DNA from: Aphidius gifuensis
Taxonomy: Eukaryota; Arthropoda; Insecta; Hymenoptera; Braconidae
Assembly (NCBI RefSeq): GCF_014905175.1
Contig: NC_057788.1
Span: forward strand, 14,719,404-14,783,403
Reading direction: 5' to 3'
Length of the DNA: 64,000 nucleotides
The position numbers were made by a program, and so were the translations under genes. Below, piece after piece: positions 1-11,242 of the stretch. The stretch's first letter is position 1; the number at the start of each line of letters is the position of its first letter. The notes under the pieces were generated by a model that searched no databases, was not told the DNA's origin, and saw nothing but the letters and a program-made list of their open reading frames with translations.

Positions 1-1575
1 ATCCTAATCAATGTAAAATCTGCACCATGGAATTCGTGACCTCTAATGAGTTAATATAAAAAAAAAAAAAAAAAAAAAACAATAACTTCAAGAACATCAA
101 GAACTTCCAGACTTTCCAGAACTTCGAGAACTTCTAGACTCAACTATAGATACTAAGAAAAAAAAATGTAACCTAGAATTAAGGTAAAATATGGACGTAA
201 ATAATTACGGAATTGGACGATAAGCCTTCCGTTTACGTACATTGCGTTCCCTGAACGCAAGGTTTTACTGTAGGGGTGTAATGTCCTGCGGTAAGCGCAG
301 AACTTTTCTTATTTTAGATAAATTATATTTTATAAAATTATATATTCAGAGTCCAATTGGATACCCCTAGCTCCATCTTATGCATTATGAGGGTAACAGT
401 TAAAGGAGCATCCCCGAGCACCCCCGAATATCCCCGGCCTACCCTACGGTCAACTTGTGCTACTGACCCAATATATCGATCAGTTCACTGGGATCTCTGA
501 TCCTGTGACTACCAGCTTTAACTGCCCTAACTGCTTTATTAAGTGCTTTAAAAAGTCTTAGAATAATTTTAAGGGTCACCAGCCAAAAACTGTAAATTAT
601 ATTTATCCAATATTTCATTGAATTATTTTGCTTAAATATCCTCACTTATATTCACATAATATTTGATTTCATGAATTATTAATTTAAACTCATTAAAATC
701 ATCTTGGATTTAACTTGTAATAAGTTCCGACCACATGGTCTAAGTTGGCTTGTTCTTTTAATTTAAATTCAAGTACAAGCTTTGTGTTAAATTATTTAAT
801 CAAATAAAGATTGAATAAAGTAAATTATAGTTGGCCGATTTAATCAATAATTTGCTTGTTAAAAATATTTAATTATTTTAAATATAACAATCAATGACCT
901 CGTGGTCATGAATTTGGTCTTAACTACGACCTGTAAAGTATAGTAAAGCGTTTATGTAATTGGTAAATTAAACATAAGTAAAAGTTGATCTTCCTTATAA
1001 TTTTTATTGTAAATTCAGTGTTACACAAGTGCGTCAATTATCTCAAGGTCCAAATTTACCTATCTGTTACTGAAGATCAATACCATTGGTAAAGTTGTGG
1101 TATTTGAATAATAAATTTACCATTTTATTTATCATTATAATTTTTGTGTTTGACTCAAGTTTTTATAAATCATTTGTGTTTAATTTGTGTACTATTCTCG
1201 TGTGTTTTTCAGGTTCCTTTTTACCTCTCCTTACATTACGCAAATTTTTATCTCCCTACCCTTCTAATGTTTCTTTGGTGAGCAGGATAAACAGGGCTAA
1301 TTTTACTACATATCTAGCAGGGTTATTTTATTGAGCAAAATACATATGTCTAATAAATGATCCAGCTACGATATTTCAAAGATATAAAATAAAAAATAAA
1401 AAAATTCTAAACTCAAAATATGTACTTTTTTAATATGTAACTCGTGATAACTTGGTCAATTTTTAATAAATGTCTTTGAAAATTGGTAAGCATATTAAAT
1501 ACAGTTTAGCAATAATAACAGAAATAATAATATTTTATTTTACTCATTTTGTTTATTTATATTCATTGTTTATCT
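1..1575. other. Gene-free AT-rich flank of the outer transposon
   Basis: No coding region with domain support. The stretch holds a 22-nt A run (58-79), a small 9-bp minisatellite, and a GC-richer patch (about 200-480). From 277 a segment starts TGTAATG and could end GTTACA near 1026, with a TATA-like stretch near 335 and AATAAA near 805-815. It may therefore be a lone LTR, but I find no second copy and no clear target duplication. Confidence 0.4.
86..139. repeat. 9-bp minisatellite, six units
   Basis: Six consecutive 9-mers of the form CTTCNAGAA follow a poly(A) run. Units two, three, four and six carry single changes. The TTCNNGAA core resembles half of a heat-shock element, but the 9-bp spacing does not fit the 5-bp phasing of true heat-shock elements. 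Confidence 0.8.
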
Positions 1576-1873
1576 AATGCCAGTGGGAAAATACGTTAGT
1601 CAGACTTTGATAGAAAAAGTATCGATAGAATTTTAAATTTCGTATATATTCAAGTGGCTAATTTATTTATTATAGTTTCAAGAAGTTATATACAAATTTT
1701 GAAATTTTTTTATTAATAAATAAACAAGTTATTAATTAAACAATAAACAGCGCGCACCTCCGTCATCGCGTCAAAGATACAATAATGTATTATGCTATGT
1801 TCTGAATATTATTACTCTGTGTTTAACGTGCTTTATTCGGTCTGCTATTATTATTTGTATATTATTTAAATAA
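1576..1873. repeat. Left TIR, outer segment
   Basis: This is the reverse complement of the stretch just inside 17873, with a few mismatches (for example the gcgcgcacc versus gtgcgcacc region near 1750). It is cut at 1873 by the 3-kb Helitron-like insertion; the opposite arm reads straight through. Confidence 0.85.
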
Positions 1874-2099
1874 CGAGATCACTGAGCTCGCTTCGCGCGC
1901 CTGTTTTTCTTATAAAAATGAGAAGATAGTTTTTTAAAAAATATTATCACAATCATACTTTCTCTTGATGTCATTATTCATTGAGCTATTTTGTAAAAAT
2001 AGTAATTCACATTTATGTTTCAATTATTTTCATTGTTATTTAGTAATAATTTAAAAAAACAAACAACACTCTGTTCACACGAATAAAAGACAATTTTTA

Positions 2100-3345
2100 A
2101 AAAAGATAGAGTTTAAACAAATTCGTACAGCCACTGTTGAAGCAAAACTCATTTCTTTATGACATTTTTGTGGATGTTTAGTTCGAATATTTTTTATTTT
2201 ACTATTCAGTTTTTCATGGCTGAGTATTTTTGATAACTTAATCATTCAGTTACGAAAAGAGCAAACTATAATTATGTTTTCTTATGTCTTTTAAAAAACC
2301 CTTCTCATAATTTACCCATAATACTTTATTCATCAAAGTCTCGATCGCTTTATTTTCGATTCTTTTATTTCTGTGATGCAATTCCCAATTAATTAATTGA
2401 ACATTCATTTCAAAATTACTCATGTTCATAATAAAATATTTCTAAATAGAATTTTCCCGAAATCATGATTCCTATATTCAAAAAACACCTCATGAAAAAA
2501 ACTACAGGAAAAAAAAAATGTAAATTTTATAAATTAATATGGTTAAGCTTGTGTTTTATTTTTTTAAATTGTAAAATTCATATTAAAAAAATATAAAAAC
2601 ACGTCTCCGTTTTTTCATTTTATTAATAGGTAATTTTTACTTGATTTTGTCCTTAGATTCTTCTTTTCCTCCGTAAAATATTAATTATACAATTTTTATA
2701 TGATAAATTTTACTTTTCATTTTTGTCCGTGCAGTACTTCTATCCTAAAAAATTTTAAAATCAATTTTGACTCTTTTTTATATTTGCTATAAGTTGTACA
2801 CGAAATACGACGTTTCCTGCTTCAAGTCATGTACATAAAACATATATTTCTGAATAGAATTTTTGTGAAACTATGAATCTGAGACTTCAAACTCACCCTC
2901 AATAAAAATCTCCGAACAATTTCATGAAATGATTATAACTCTTTATTTTATGCAATTTTATATTTACCACGACTTGTAGATAAAATAAATTCAAAAAGTG
3001 GCTAATATTTCGTTTTTCTTGAGCCATTCGTCAAATCATAAACTAGAGATCATGCGCCTATTTTAAAATCTTCTTTTTCAATTATTTTTCATCAATGTTG
3101 ATTATTAATTTTCAAAAAAATTTCGACATTATATTTTCACGAATAACATATAATTTATAAAACAATGAAATTTCCGGCAACCTTTGTCGAAAAAAATTCC
3201 ATTTCTTTATAACATTTTTGTGCTTACTTCAAACATTTTCAATTTTACTATTCCGTTTTCAGGGGTATGTATATTTTTGATTAATTAATCATTCATTCAC
3301 ACAGAGCGAATTATTATGTTCTTGAGTATTTAAAAAAAAAAAATT
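2100..3345. repeat. Degenerate direct repeats inside the 3-kb insertion
   Basis: The stretch about 2100-2300 recurs in diverged form at about 3110-3345, same orientation, about 1.05 kb apart; both contain catttcttta-t-acatttttgtg followed by tttactatt-cgttttt. A second pair (about 2420-2480 and 2830-2930) shares ataaaatatttct-aatagaattt. This suggests an old tandem internal unit. No coding potential. Confidence 0.55.
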
Positions 3346-3901
3346 CTTCTTTATAAATATGATCCCGAGTGAAAATTTGGTCAGGCTAGCCTGATTTGAC
3401 TTCAAGTCTTGATTGAGACTTAATCAATGTTCCCTTAACACTGGAAGTCTGATCGAAATGACTACTTATTTGATTAAGATACTTGATTATTGATATAACT
3501 GATCAAGATTGATCAAGTAAACTCTGCAATTCTGTAGCTTAGATACATGATAATCTTGTGAGACTAATAAATATTTTCCAATGAAATTTTAGTGAGATCA
3601 TGACTAATATTAAGATGTGAAAGAAGAAATTATAAAAATAAACACCTATGCCATTAATCATATCAACATGACCAGTTCCATCAATAAATTATAACAGTCA
3701 TATATTTATCAATAGTTATACTGAAATAATCAGTTTTTTTACTTAAAGAGACATGTATATATGTATATTGTATAAATATATTCTACTTTTTTGTCAAAAT
3801 AGAATGATTACATTTTCAATTGTCAATAAAATTGTGAATAAAATGATTCCCTTTTTTTTTTTTGTTTCTAAATAGAATGTATGTGGATATTATATAGATT
3901 A

Positions 3902-4503
3902 GGGTGTTTTTTTTTTTTTCGATATTTTTTTTTCTCTTCACCCATCTTTATACAAGTTCATACAACTCTAAATCATGCCCAGAAAAAATTTGAACTCAAT
4001 TGAAAAATATTTAGAGGTGGTTCAGGAGTCATTTGTTTTTTCTATTTGATCATGGAGGCTTTAATTTTCGACCGTTCAAGTTCACGTTGGTCTCATTTGA
4101 TAGAGTATTAAATTCTATAGCATATAATATTCATAGTTTTGATCATTTACAATTAAAAAAAATAGTGAAATAATGCTTCAAATAGGTAGTATTTACAATT
4201 TTTCTGAAAAACAAAATTGTAAATGATCAAAACTATGACTATTATATGCTATAAAATTCAATACTCTATGAAATAAGACCAACGCGAACTTGAACGTTCG
4301 AAAATTAAAGCCTCCATGATCAAAATGGTGAATGAAGTGTATTAAACTCATGTTAATCAAATGGAAAAAACAAATGACCCCTGAACCACCTCTAAATATT
4401 TTTCAATTGAGTTCAAATTTTTTCTGGGCATGATTTAGAGCTGTATAAACTTGTATGAAGATGGATGAAGAGAAAAAAAAATATCGAAGAAAATAAAACA
4501 CCC
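3902..4503. mobile_element. Fold-back MITE, 602 bp, TA target
   Basis: Starts GGGTGTTTTT and ends AAAACACCC. Nearly the whole length is a long palindrome: about 250-bp arms around a short centre near 4190. A TA dinucleotide flanks both ends (3900-3901, 4504-4505), as for Tc1/mariner-type targets. Non-coding. Confidence 0.8.
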
Positions 4504-4873
4504 TAATATAGATACATACTTTTATTTTCTTGTACATAAGCCTATTGATTTTTCCATCATCATATTAATAAAGTTATATATAAATCAGTTCATTTATTAT
4601 CAATAAAAACAGTTATTATAATTTAAAGACTATTTTTTGTTCAAGCGATCTGTCAAATCTTAATTTCAAAATATATAAACAAATAAATTTATTGATTACC
4701 TTAACGACAGGAAAAAAAAAAAAAATGTGAGTGACTGAGAAAGAAAATTTGTTTATTTATTTCATCAACAACCGACAAAGACAGAATGACAAATGACATG
4801 AGAATGACAAAGAGAACCAAATAACCAATCAAATCTTAGGAAGATCGATGACAACTGTCCTTTTTATATAAGG

Positions 4874-5060
4874 ATAATTAAAATATAGAAAAGTAAGTAT
4901 ATAATTTATTGTTATTTTAATAATTATTTTTTTTTTAACAATAAAAGAATATACTTAAAATTTATTTTACAAAAAAGTAAAATAAAAAAAGATGCAAATA
5001 AAAAAACCAACTGATTTATTTTTTAAATCTTTAAATTAATAATATTATTATAGTATATTT
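4874..5060. repeat. Left TIR, second segment
   Basis: Inverted match to about 17380-17570. It ends in ATTT at 5060, the 4-bp target duplicated by the LTR element. Confidence 0.8.
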
Positions 5061-6200
5061 TGTAACCGATTTTCTGACCTGCACGGCGAGAACTATCGGC
5101 CAAGGTTAGCAACGAGGATTTCTCACCATCCTCCTCAAAATCACCGGGGGGAGCCATGTTGGTTATCTTGGAAGCCAACAACCGTGGGAGTCACGAGAAC
5201 TAATTCGGGAGCCTAACTCAGTCTTAGAAATGGTAGAGGGGCGCGGTCCACCTGATTGGATTATGAAATACGTAACCAAACCTGAGTGAACTATCGTGAA
5301 CCAAGCATAGTGTATTACATACGCCTATATTACATTGCGACTATACTATAGTAAAACACCTACGTCACAAGTATCGTAAGTGTGGGAGCAAATATTATAC
5401 ATGTGAGATATGTATTTTGTATAGGGAACCATACAGCGATCCATCCGTGACCAGGTCTTACACATGCGTTGCCATTGCAATAATAATATATCTCAATATT
5501 ATTATTATTGTTATTATTTACAGCGATCCATTCGTGAACTCACACATACACATTTATGTGCGATGAATATAATAATTATTATTATTATAATAAGAGAACC
5601 ATATAGCGTGATCATTAGTATTAGTCCGTCATTGGAAATTCGGACAGAGTTTCACCAGGACTTAACGTCTGATACCTAGGGAACCTTTACGAGAGATCCA
5701 AACGATGTCGAGAGAACCAGTAGTGAACCAAGAGAGCCAGTCAAGAGAAGAGAAGTGATCAGTTCGAGAGCCAGACAAGTTGTGTCGTCTCACGACGACG
5801 TTCAGTGCTTAGCTGCTGTGAGCTTTAACCCCACTCAGTAGCACTCTCCTACCTATCGCCCCCGGACATGCGCAGCACGCTTTCCTAGCCCGCAGTTCGA
5901 TAGGTTTACGATCGGGCTTCGTACGCAGCCTTCGGTGAGTTCGTCTCTTCGACGGAGGAGTGGAGCCATCGCCGCGATAAGGTTTACATATCAAGACATC
6001 TTATAGACATCGAATAGGCGCCCCATTGATGTCATATATAATAGTCTTGACCCTACACAGAGCCTTGCACTAGTGATCCTTTATTTATTAATAACCAACT
6101 CCCATTGGTTATTAATACGTAACGTTAACAAATAAATAATCCATGTCTATTCTGATGATTATTTATTTCGAGAACCCACGAAATAATAAATTTCGTTACA
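5061..6200 (-). repeat. 3' LTR, 1140 bp
   Basis: In element sense it begins TGTAACGAAA and ends GGTTACA. It contains a perfect hairpin (plus-strand 6089-6121, 14-bp stem), AATAAA-type signals near 6085-6095 and a TATA-like stretch near 6035-6045. Differences from the other LTR: 5066, 5169, 5219, 5963. It holds about a dozen GDGADCC motifs on the plus strand. Short ORFs within it are not credible genes. Confidence 0.95.
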
Positions 6201-6209
6201 CTCCTCCCC
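6201..6209 (-). promoter_or_regulatory. Polypurine tract for plus-strand priming
   Basis: In element sense GGGGAGGAG lies directly against the 3' LTR start. Such a tract primes second-strand DNA synthesis in LTR retroelements. Confidence 0.75.
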
Positions 6210-6304
6210 GTGAGGGAAGTTTCGACCCGAAACTGACAGAACCAACTACCCTTCTACTGACCTGTGGACCCGACTAGCTTGTCCAACACATTTGACATCC
6301 CATG

Positions 6305-8687
6305 TCATTCCTTTTTATACAGTTTCAAATCTGTAATCGAGAGCTTGCCTTTATCCTTTCCAGAGAGATCCGTCAACCGATACACTGTCGGTGATAATTT
6401 TTCTACAATTACCCATAAACGGTTTGTTTAGCGATGCTGTTCGGTACGCTTGTGCCTTGGACAATTCTCGATTTCTAACGAGCACGAGTTGTCCAACTTC
6501 GTATTCGAGATCCCTACGATGCTTGTTATATTGTTCGGCCTGACGTTCACTAGCTTCATTCAAAGCGAATTTGAAGGCTAGTCTTAAAGCATCATGGCGT
6601 CCCATATGTTCAAGCCAATCTCGAGAACCTATCTCAATAGTTTCGTGATCCATTTCTAATTCCCTTCTTAGTGATCCTTTCTGTTCCAACTCTCGGCCTA
6701 AGTTAGCAAATGCCGGAGTTGCTTGTAGTGAGCCATGATAGGATGTATTATAAGCGAATTGTATATCGCTTAGACACGCATCCCAATCTCTATGGTCGTC
6801 TTCCAGAAATGCACGTATCATCATTTTCACACTACGATTCACACGTTCAGTGGGATTCGCCTGTGGATGATATGGTGGTGTCGTGATCAATTTCATATGA
6901 TTCTGGCTAGCCAGAGCTCGTATGTCCTTGTTCTGGAATTCGGTGCCATTATCCGTGAGCATTTCTTTCGGGATCCCCCAGCGAGTCATTACGTGATCCT
7001 TTAACATTTTACAGATAGCCGAACCGGTAGCCCTTTTCATGGGGATAATTTCTACCCATTTCGTGAGCGTGTCTTGGACAACGAGAACATAGCAGTTACC
7101 TGCCTTACTTTCGATATACGGACCCATGATGTCGGCCGTTATACGAGTCCACGGTCCATTAATTACTCGTGGCTTCATAAGACCAGCGGGAACTCTTTGC
7201 TCTACTTTACAACGTTGACATATTTCGCAGTGGCTGATGTGTCTGACTACGTCGAAGAACATGCCTGGCCAGAAATATCTTACTGTCAAACGTCGATATG
7301 TTCTGTTGACGCCTTGATGTCCAGCTTGTGGATCATCGTGACATTCAACAAGAGCTCGAGATCGTAACTCGCGTGGTAGTACTAGCTTCCACGCATCGAG
7401 ATCTGTATTTTCAGCCGAGGCTAAAGGGCCTGGGCGATGGAAATACATCTGTCCATCACTGATCCTCCATCTCGGGAACTTTTCGGGATCGCGTCGGATA
7501 TCTCCCCAGCGCCGTATATACCATTTGTCTTTTACATTTCGTAAAGACAAGATGGCGTCGATGGCTATTCCATCTTCGGGAGCTCTCGATAGCGCATCGG
7601 GAACATGGTGTAACGCACCCTTTCTGTGAACGATTGTGAAATCATATTCCATCAATCCGAGAGCCCATCTTGCTAATCTACCGCCTGGATCCTTCAAATT
7701 ATGGAGCCAACGTAGACTACTATGATCTGTGATCACAGTAAAACGGTATCCTTCGAGATATCCACGGAACTTTTTAATCGACCATACAACAGCTAAACAT
7801 TCTTGTTCAGTGACTGTATATTTCTTTTCGGGATCAGTTAAGGCTCTACTCGCGTAGGCGATAACTCTTTCTTTGTCATCCTGAACCTGTGTCAGGACAG
7901 CACCGAGACCCACACTACTTGCATCAGTTTGCAATGTAAAAAGAGCCGAAAAATCAGGGCAGGCTAAAGTAGGCGTGGTCGTTAGTCGTTCTTTCAGAGT
8001 ATCAAACGCTTGTTGTTGTTCGGTATCCCATTTCCAACGACTGCTCTTTTTGGTTAGCTGCGTGATCGGCGCAGCCACAGAGGCAAAGTCGGGAATAAAG
8101 CGTCGATACCACAAAGCCATACCAAGAAACCTACGGACCTGCTTCGGCGATTGAGGTGCTGGAAAATTCCTCACCGCTGAAGTTTTCTCGGGATCCACCT
8201 GTAACCCTTCACTATTGATCACAAACCCAAGGTATTTTACCTGTGCGCGACAGAATTCACTTTTGTCTCTGTTTATGGTGAGATTCGCGCTTTTGAGTTT
8301 GTCGAGAACCTTACGTAACCAGTCTAAGTGATCCTCAAATGTCTTCGTCACGATTATTATATCGTCTAGATAGACGAAGACGTGTGGATAAAATTCGGGA
8401 CCCAATAATTTGTCGAGAGCTCGCTGCATCGACGCAGGGGCGTTTGATAAGCCAAACGGCATCCTGGTAAATTGAAACAGACCTCTACCGGGAACCGTAA
8501 ATGCCGAGATCTCTCGAGAATCTTTCGATAACTCTACCTGCCAATATGCCTTACTCAAATCAAGAGTTGAGATACAATTTGCCTGACGTAGTTCGTCTAA
8601 TAAGGCGGCCATATTCGGTAGCGGATATTCGTCTTTTTTAGTGACTGCATTGACTTGTCGATAATTGACACAGAACCTAAGTGCCAT
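6305..8687 (-). pseudogene. pol: pol, RT-RNase H-integrase part (frame-shifted at both ends)
   Basis: The main open frame (8687-6351, 778 codons) has reverse transcriptase with the first catalytic Asp in LDLSKAYWQ (~residue 43) and YLDD at ~106-109; RNase H with QTDASSVGLGAVL, TDHSSLRWL and PDALSR; then integrase with an HHCC zinc domain (HDDPQAGH ... CEICQRC) and the DDE residues in TADIMGPY, LTDNGTEF and HPQANPTERVN. Upstream it joins the protease frame only through an apparent 1-nt loss at an A-rich run near 8690. Near 6420 the frame shifts again, and typical pol C-terminal coding continues in the other frame to a stop at 6305. Either these are real lesions that kill the copy or assembly errors. 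The reading of domains is firm; the coding state is not. Confidence 0.9.
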
Positions 8688-9529
8688 TTCTTTTTAACCA
8701 TCACGACTGGACTTGACCAATCGCTTTCTGATGGTTCGATAACCCCATTCGTGAGCATGACGTCTGTCTCCGACCATATAGCGAGTTTCTTATGGTGAGA
8801 CATCGTCTGGACCCTTTGCTTGATCGGTTCGTGATCGCCCACGTTTATTATATGAGCCGGGAGCTTAGAGAGCGGTAGACCTTCTGGAGTTGGAGCAATG
8901 TGTGCATCCAACAGGTCTTTCAGACGACGTTGTTCGTCTTCTTTCGGGATCTGTAATCCATTACATGCTATAATGCTATGTATGGATTCCACAGGATCAA
9001 ACGAGAACGATTTATTTGGCTGATCGCGATAGAACCACGTCTGTCCGAAGAAATCCACAACTATTCCAGCAATACGCAGGAAGTCGATACCTATAATGAA
9101 TGACTCTGACAGAGAGGGCATCCATAAGGTTTCTATCGAGATCGTACGGCCACCAAGTGAAATTGGAGTCATCGACGTTTGTCGGATGATTTCGACTTGT
9201 CCGTTAGCTACGAGAACCTTTTTACCGGGAACTTTCAATGGTTGAATATTCGAAGACTCAAGCAATCGAATACCTTCTAACCCAGCGAACGTGCGCGTCG
9301 CACCGGAATCCATCAAAGCATTAAGAGAACGTCCACCGATAGAGATGTTCAAAAAGAAAGTTATCTTTTTACCGGGACCAAGAGATCGTTGCAATTTCTC
9401 CAACATAGGATTGGATTCAGGGGTGGCCCAATCATATGCGAGACGCTGTCGGTTATCATCGTCCAAGATCGTAGTCACAGGGTGAATTATACGATCGGAC
9501 TTGCGTTTCCCGGGTTGCATCGAGAACAA
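8597..9529 (-). pseudogene. pol: pol, protease and RT N-terminus
   Basis: This is the second part of the gag-pol overlap: the frame opens just upstream (9550) and overlaps the gag end by about 60 nt, one frame back (-1). It has no ATG suited for independent starting, so it is expected to be made by ribosomal frameshifting from gag. It contains an aspartic protease (retropepsin): NALMDSGATRTFAG with the catalytic Asp near residue 74, and SFIIGIDFL for the flap-distal strand. It runs into the start of RT (DWSSPVVMVKKK) and then goes out of frame at an AAAAAGAAA run near 8690. The shift separates protease from the RT core, so this copy is probably defective unless the base is an assembly error. 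Confidence 0.88.
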
Positions 9530-10752
9530 TCGATAATCGTGACCCCTACCTTACCACAACGGTAGCAGAACAATGTTGGTGGTTCTTTACAATCGCGAAA
9601 TTGATGACCAGTCTGTTTGCAATTGAAACAGCGGTTCTCACGATTGAACTTGCCGCGAGGCTTTGGTCGACCCAAAGCATCCAACATTTCGGGATCTTCT
9701 TCCGAGAACTCTTCTGGATCTACTGGTGACTCGTCACCATCGAGAGCGTTGACCATGTTTGGCTTAGAATCTTGAGCTGGTCTAGCAGGCTCTTTGTATG
9801 CCAGGCTAGGACACACTGATTCTTCTGGCCTACGTGGTGGTTGCCAACTTCGTGAACATTCCATGTTCTTCTCTTGTCGTCTTAACATACCTTCTAATTC
9901 GGTTAGATTGAGACACTCATCGAATCTCAATCCAATTCGGAATTTTGGCAGTAAGTTACGGTACACTACTTGTAACCGTCTCGACTGAGGCCATGGCGGG
10001 ATCGTTTTCGAAAAGAGAGCATCCATCTTGGACAGATATTCACTAATACTTTCGTACCGACCTTGTGTACGTGTGAATATTTCTGCCTCCAATGATGGCT
10101 GGAAATCGAGATCAGCAAATCGAGATCGAAAAGCTTTGCGGGCTGTATCCCAGCAAGTAAAGTCTTTTCCTCGATACCACAAGAGAGCTGTGTCTTTTAG
10201 ACACCCACGTAAGATACCCAAGAGATCTTCTTCCCTGATAGGAAAACTAGCGAGAGCGTCGTCTATGCGTGCCAAGAATTCTTCGACGTCTTCTTTACGC
10301 TGACCCGAGAACTCAACTTTCCAACGATTCAATAGTTCGAACACCTTTGCTGGTGGCATTGTACGAACTTCGTTATCGTTGCGAGATCTTCTACGAGCAT
10401 CATCACGATGGTTGAGTAAATCATCCAATCGTGGATCGGGATCATCTGAGAGCTCGTCGTCTCCAGGTGGCGGAGTTGGTCCGGAAACCCGAAGGCTTGG
10501 AGCGGCTCTGCTCACTGAAGAAGCACGACTGCCATTCTTCTTTGGCCTTCCTCGTGGACGAGGTTCAGAGAGTGCCAGACGAGTCTCCATAGTCTTGAGA
10601 CTTTCAGCGAGATCATTTACGGTGTAAACGAGAGCTTTCAACAAGGTGTTAGAAATATCACCACGAGAACCAGAGGGACCTTCCTGTTCGTCGCCTTCTA
10701 GAGGTTTCGAATCAGAGGTTTCTTCAGGGAACCTTTCTTCAGACGTAGCCAT
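9487..10752 (-). CDS. gag: Gag polyprotein of the LTR element
   Basis: 421 aa, starting at ATG 10752. An acidic and basic N-terminus (~1-135, with a RPRGRPKKNG basic patch) is followed by a retrotransposon gag capsid region (~145-340: KVEFSGQRKEDVEEFLARI ... LLWYRGKDF ... RSRFADLDFQP ... YLSKMDALFSK). Two CCHC-type zinc knuckles lie at ~375-411. The first is canonical (CFNCKQTGHQFRDC). In the second the usual His is Val (CYRCGKVGVTIIDC) followed by another Cys pair (SRC), a variant known in some insect gypsy-like gags. Gag packages the RNA and builds the particle. It overlaps pol in the -1 frame. A TATA box lies ~70 bp upstream, so it may be made from its own transcript instead of the LTR transcript alone. 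Confidence 0.93.
   Translation of the reverse strand: MATSEERFPEETSDSKPLEGDEQEGPSGSRGDISNTLLKALVYTVNDLAESLKTMETRLALSEPRPRGRPKKNGSRASSVSRAAPSLRVSGPTPPPGDDELSDDPDPRLDDLLNHRDDARRRSRNDNEVRTMPPAKVFELLNRWKVEFSGQRKEDVEEFLARIDDALASFPIREEDLLGILRGCLKDTALLWYRGKDFTCWDTARKAFRSRFADLDFQPSLEAEIFTRTQGRYESISEYLSKMDALFSKTIPPWPQSRRLQVVYRNLLPKFRIGLRFDECLNLTELEGMLRRQEKNMECSRSWQPPRRPEESVCPSLAYKEPARPAQDSKPNMVNALDGDESPVDPEEFSEEDPEMLDALGRPKPRGKFNRENRCFNCKQTGHQFRDCKEPPTLFCYRCGKVGVTIIDCSRCNPGNASPIV
9505..9511 (-). promoter_or_regulatory. -1 programmed frameshift heptamer GGGAAAC
   Basis: On the minus strand, in the gag reading frame, the bases read G GGA AAC: the X XXY YYZ layout of classical -1 slippery sites. It lies six codons before the gag stop and inside the window where the -1 (pol) frame is open. 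I checked the register codon by codon. An overlapping CCCGGGA also has the pattern. I could not establish a downstream pseudoknot by eye. Confidence 0.75.
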
Positions 10753-11242
10753 TCTTTGAGAGATCCTTACTAGTCAAAGAGAGCCAAGATTGTGACTTAC
10801 TTGAGCACGCGACTGGGCTTATATACCCGTTTCAAGAGTAGAGAGGGTAACTCCTACTCCGAGCCAAGTAACGCACAAGACTTCTGCGCAACCTGAGTGG
10901 AAGTGGTAAAACTTCCGCGCCAAGTCTTACTTGCGGCGAGAACCAAAAATATTAGAGATCCATTACAAGAGATCCATTACTATACGACGAGAACTAAAAT
11001 CGAGACAATTGAAATATCGAACGAGAACCAACAATCGAACAGAACATATAATCGAGATATCAAACGAGAACCAAAATCGAGAAGATAGCGAGTGAACCAT
11101 TACTTAACCTCTAACCTGAAAGGAGGAAAGGGAAATAAGATAACCAGAGAACAAGTAATTTCATTTTTACCATTTATTTATAAAATTACCAACACTTAAA
11201 ATTATTAGAGAGCAAAATACGAGATCCATCTGTCGGCCATCT
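10753..11242 (-). other. Spacer between the two gag-like ORFs
   Basis: No ORF of note. It contains an unusual cluster of cGAGAACC / aGAGATCC motifs on the plus strand (about ten between 10925 and 11100, spaced 12-25 bp), plus the TATA box and a TCTGCGCAAC 10-mer (10883-10892) shared with the region upstream of the other ORF. Confidence 0.6.
10818..10825 (-). promoter_or_regulatory. TATA box upstream of gag
   Basis: Minus-strand GGGTATATAAGCCC, about 70 bp before the gag ATG. A TCAAGT initiator-like site falls ~27 bp downstream. The candidate makes sense as an internal promoter for gag-pol, since the first ORF would otherwise block scanning ribosomes. Inferred only from motif and position. 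Confidence 0.5.

Larger units (their letters stand above)
1874..4873 (-). mobile_element. Helitron-like 3-kb insertion
   Basis: Comparison with the uninterrupted right TIR arm shows that about 3.0 kb has been inserted between an A and a T with no obvious target duplication. Read on the minus strand it begins TCCTTATATAAAAAGGAC and ends with a GC-rich short hairpin (GCGCGCGAAGCGAGC) about a dozen bases before the border. A 5' TC, a 3' GC-rich hairpin and insertion between A and T are Helitron hallmarks. The last bases (CTCG) do not match the usual CTRR. There is no Rep/helicase ORF, so it would be non-autonomous. It contains degenerate internal repeats and a MITE. Confidence 0.5.

Noticed and set aside
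86..139. Heat-shock element array
   Set aside because: TTCNNGAA half-sites recur every 9 bp, not in the 5-bp phase needed for heat-shock factor trimers, and no gene follows.
5464..5994. Identical short ORFs in both LTRs
   Set aside because: They lie in LTR sequence with simple ATT repeats; identity only reflects LTR identity.
6792..7367. Plus-strand open frames of 70-97 codons inside pol
   Set aside because: They are antisense to strongly supported pol domains and have no recognisable content.
9541..9560. Frameshift lesion in gag's second zinc knuckle (Val instead of His)
   Set aside because: The downstream Cys pair stays in frame, and Val at this position occurs in insect gypsy-like gags, so it is probably natural.
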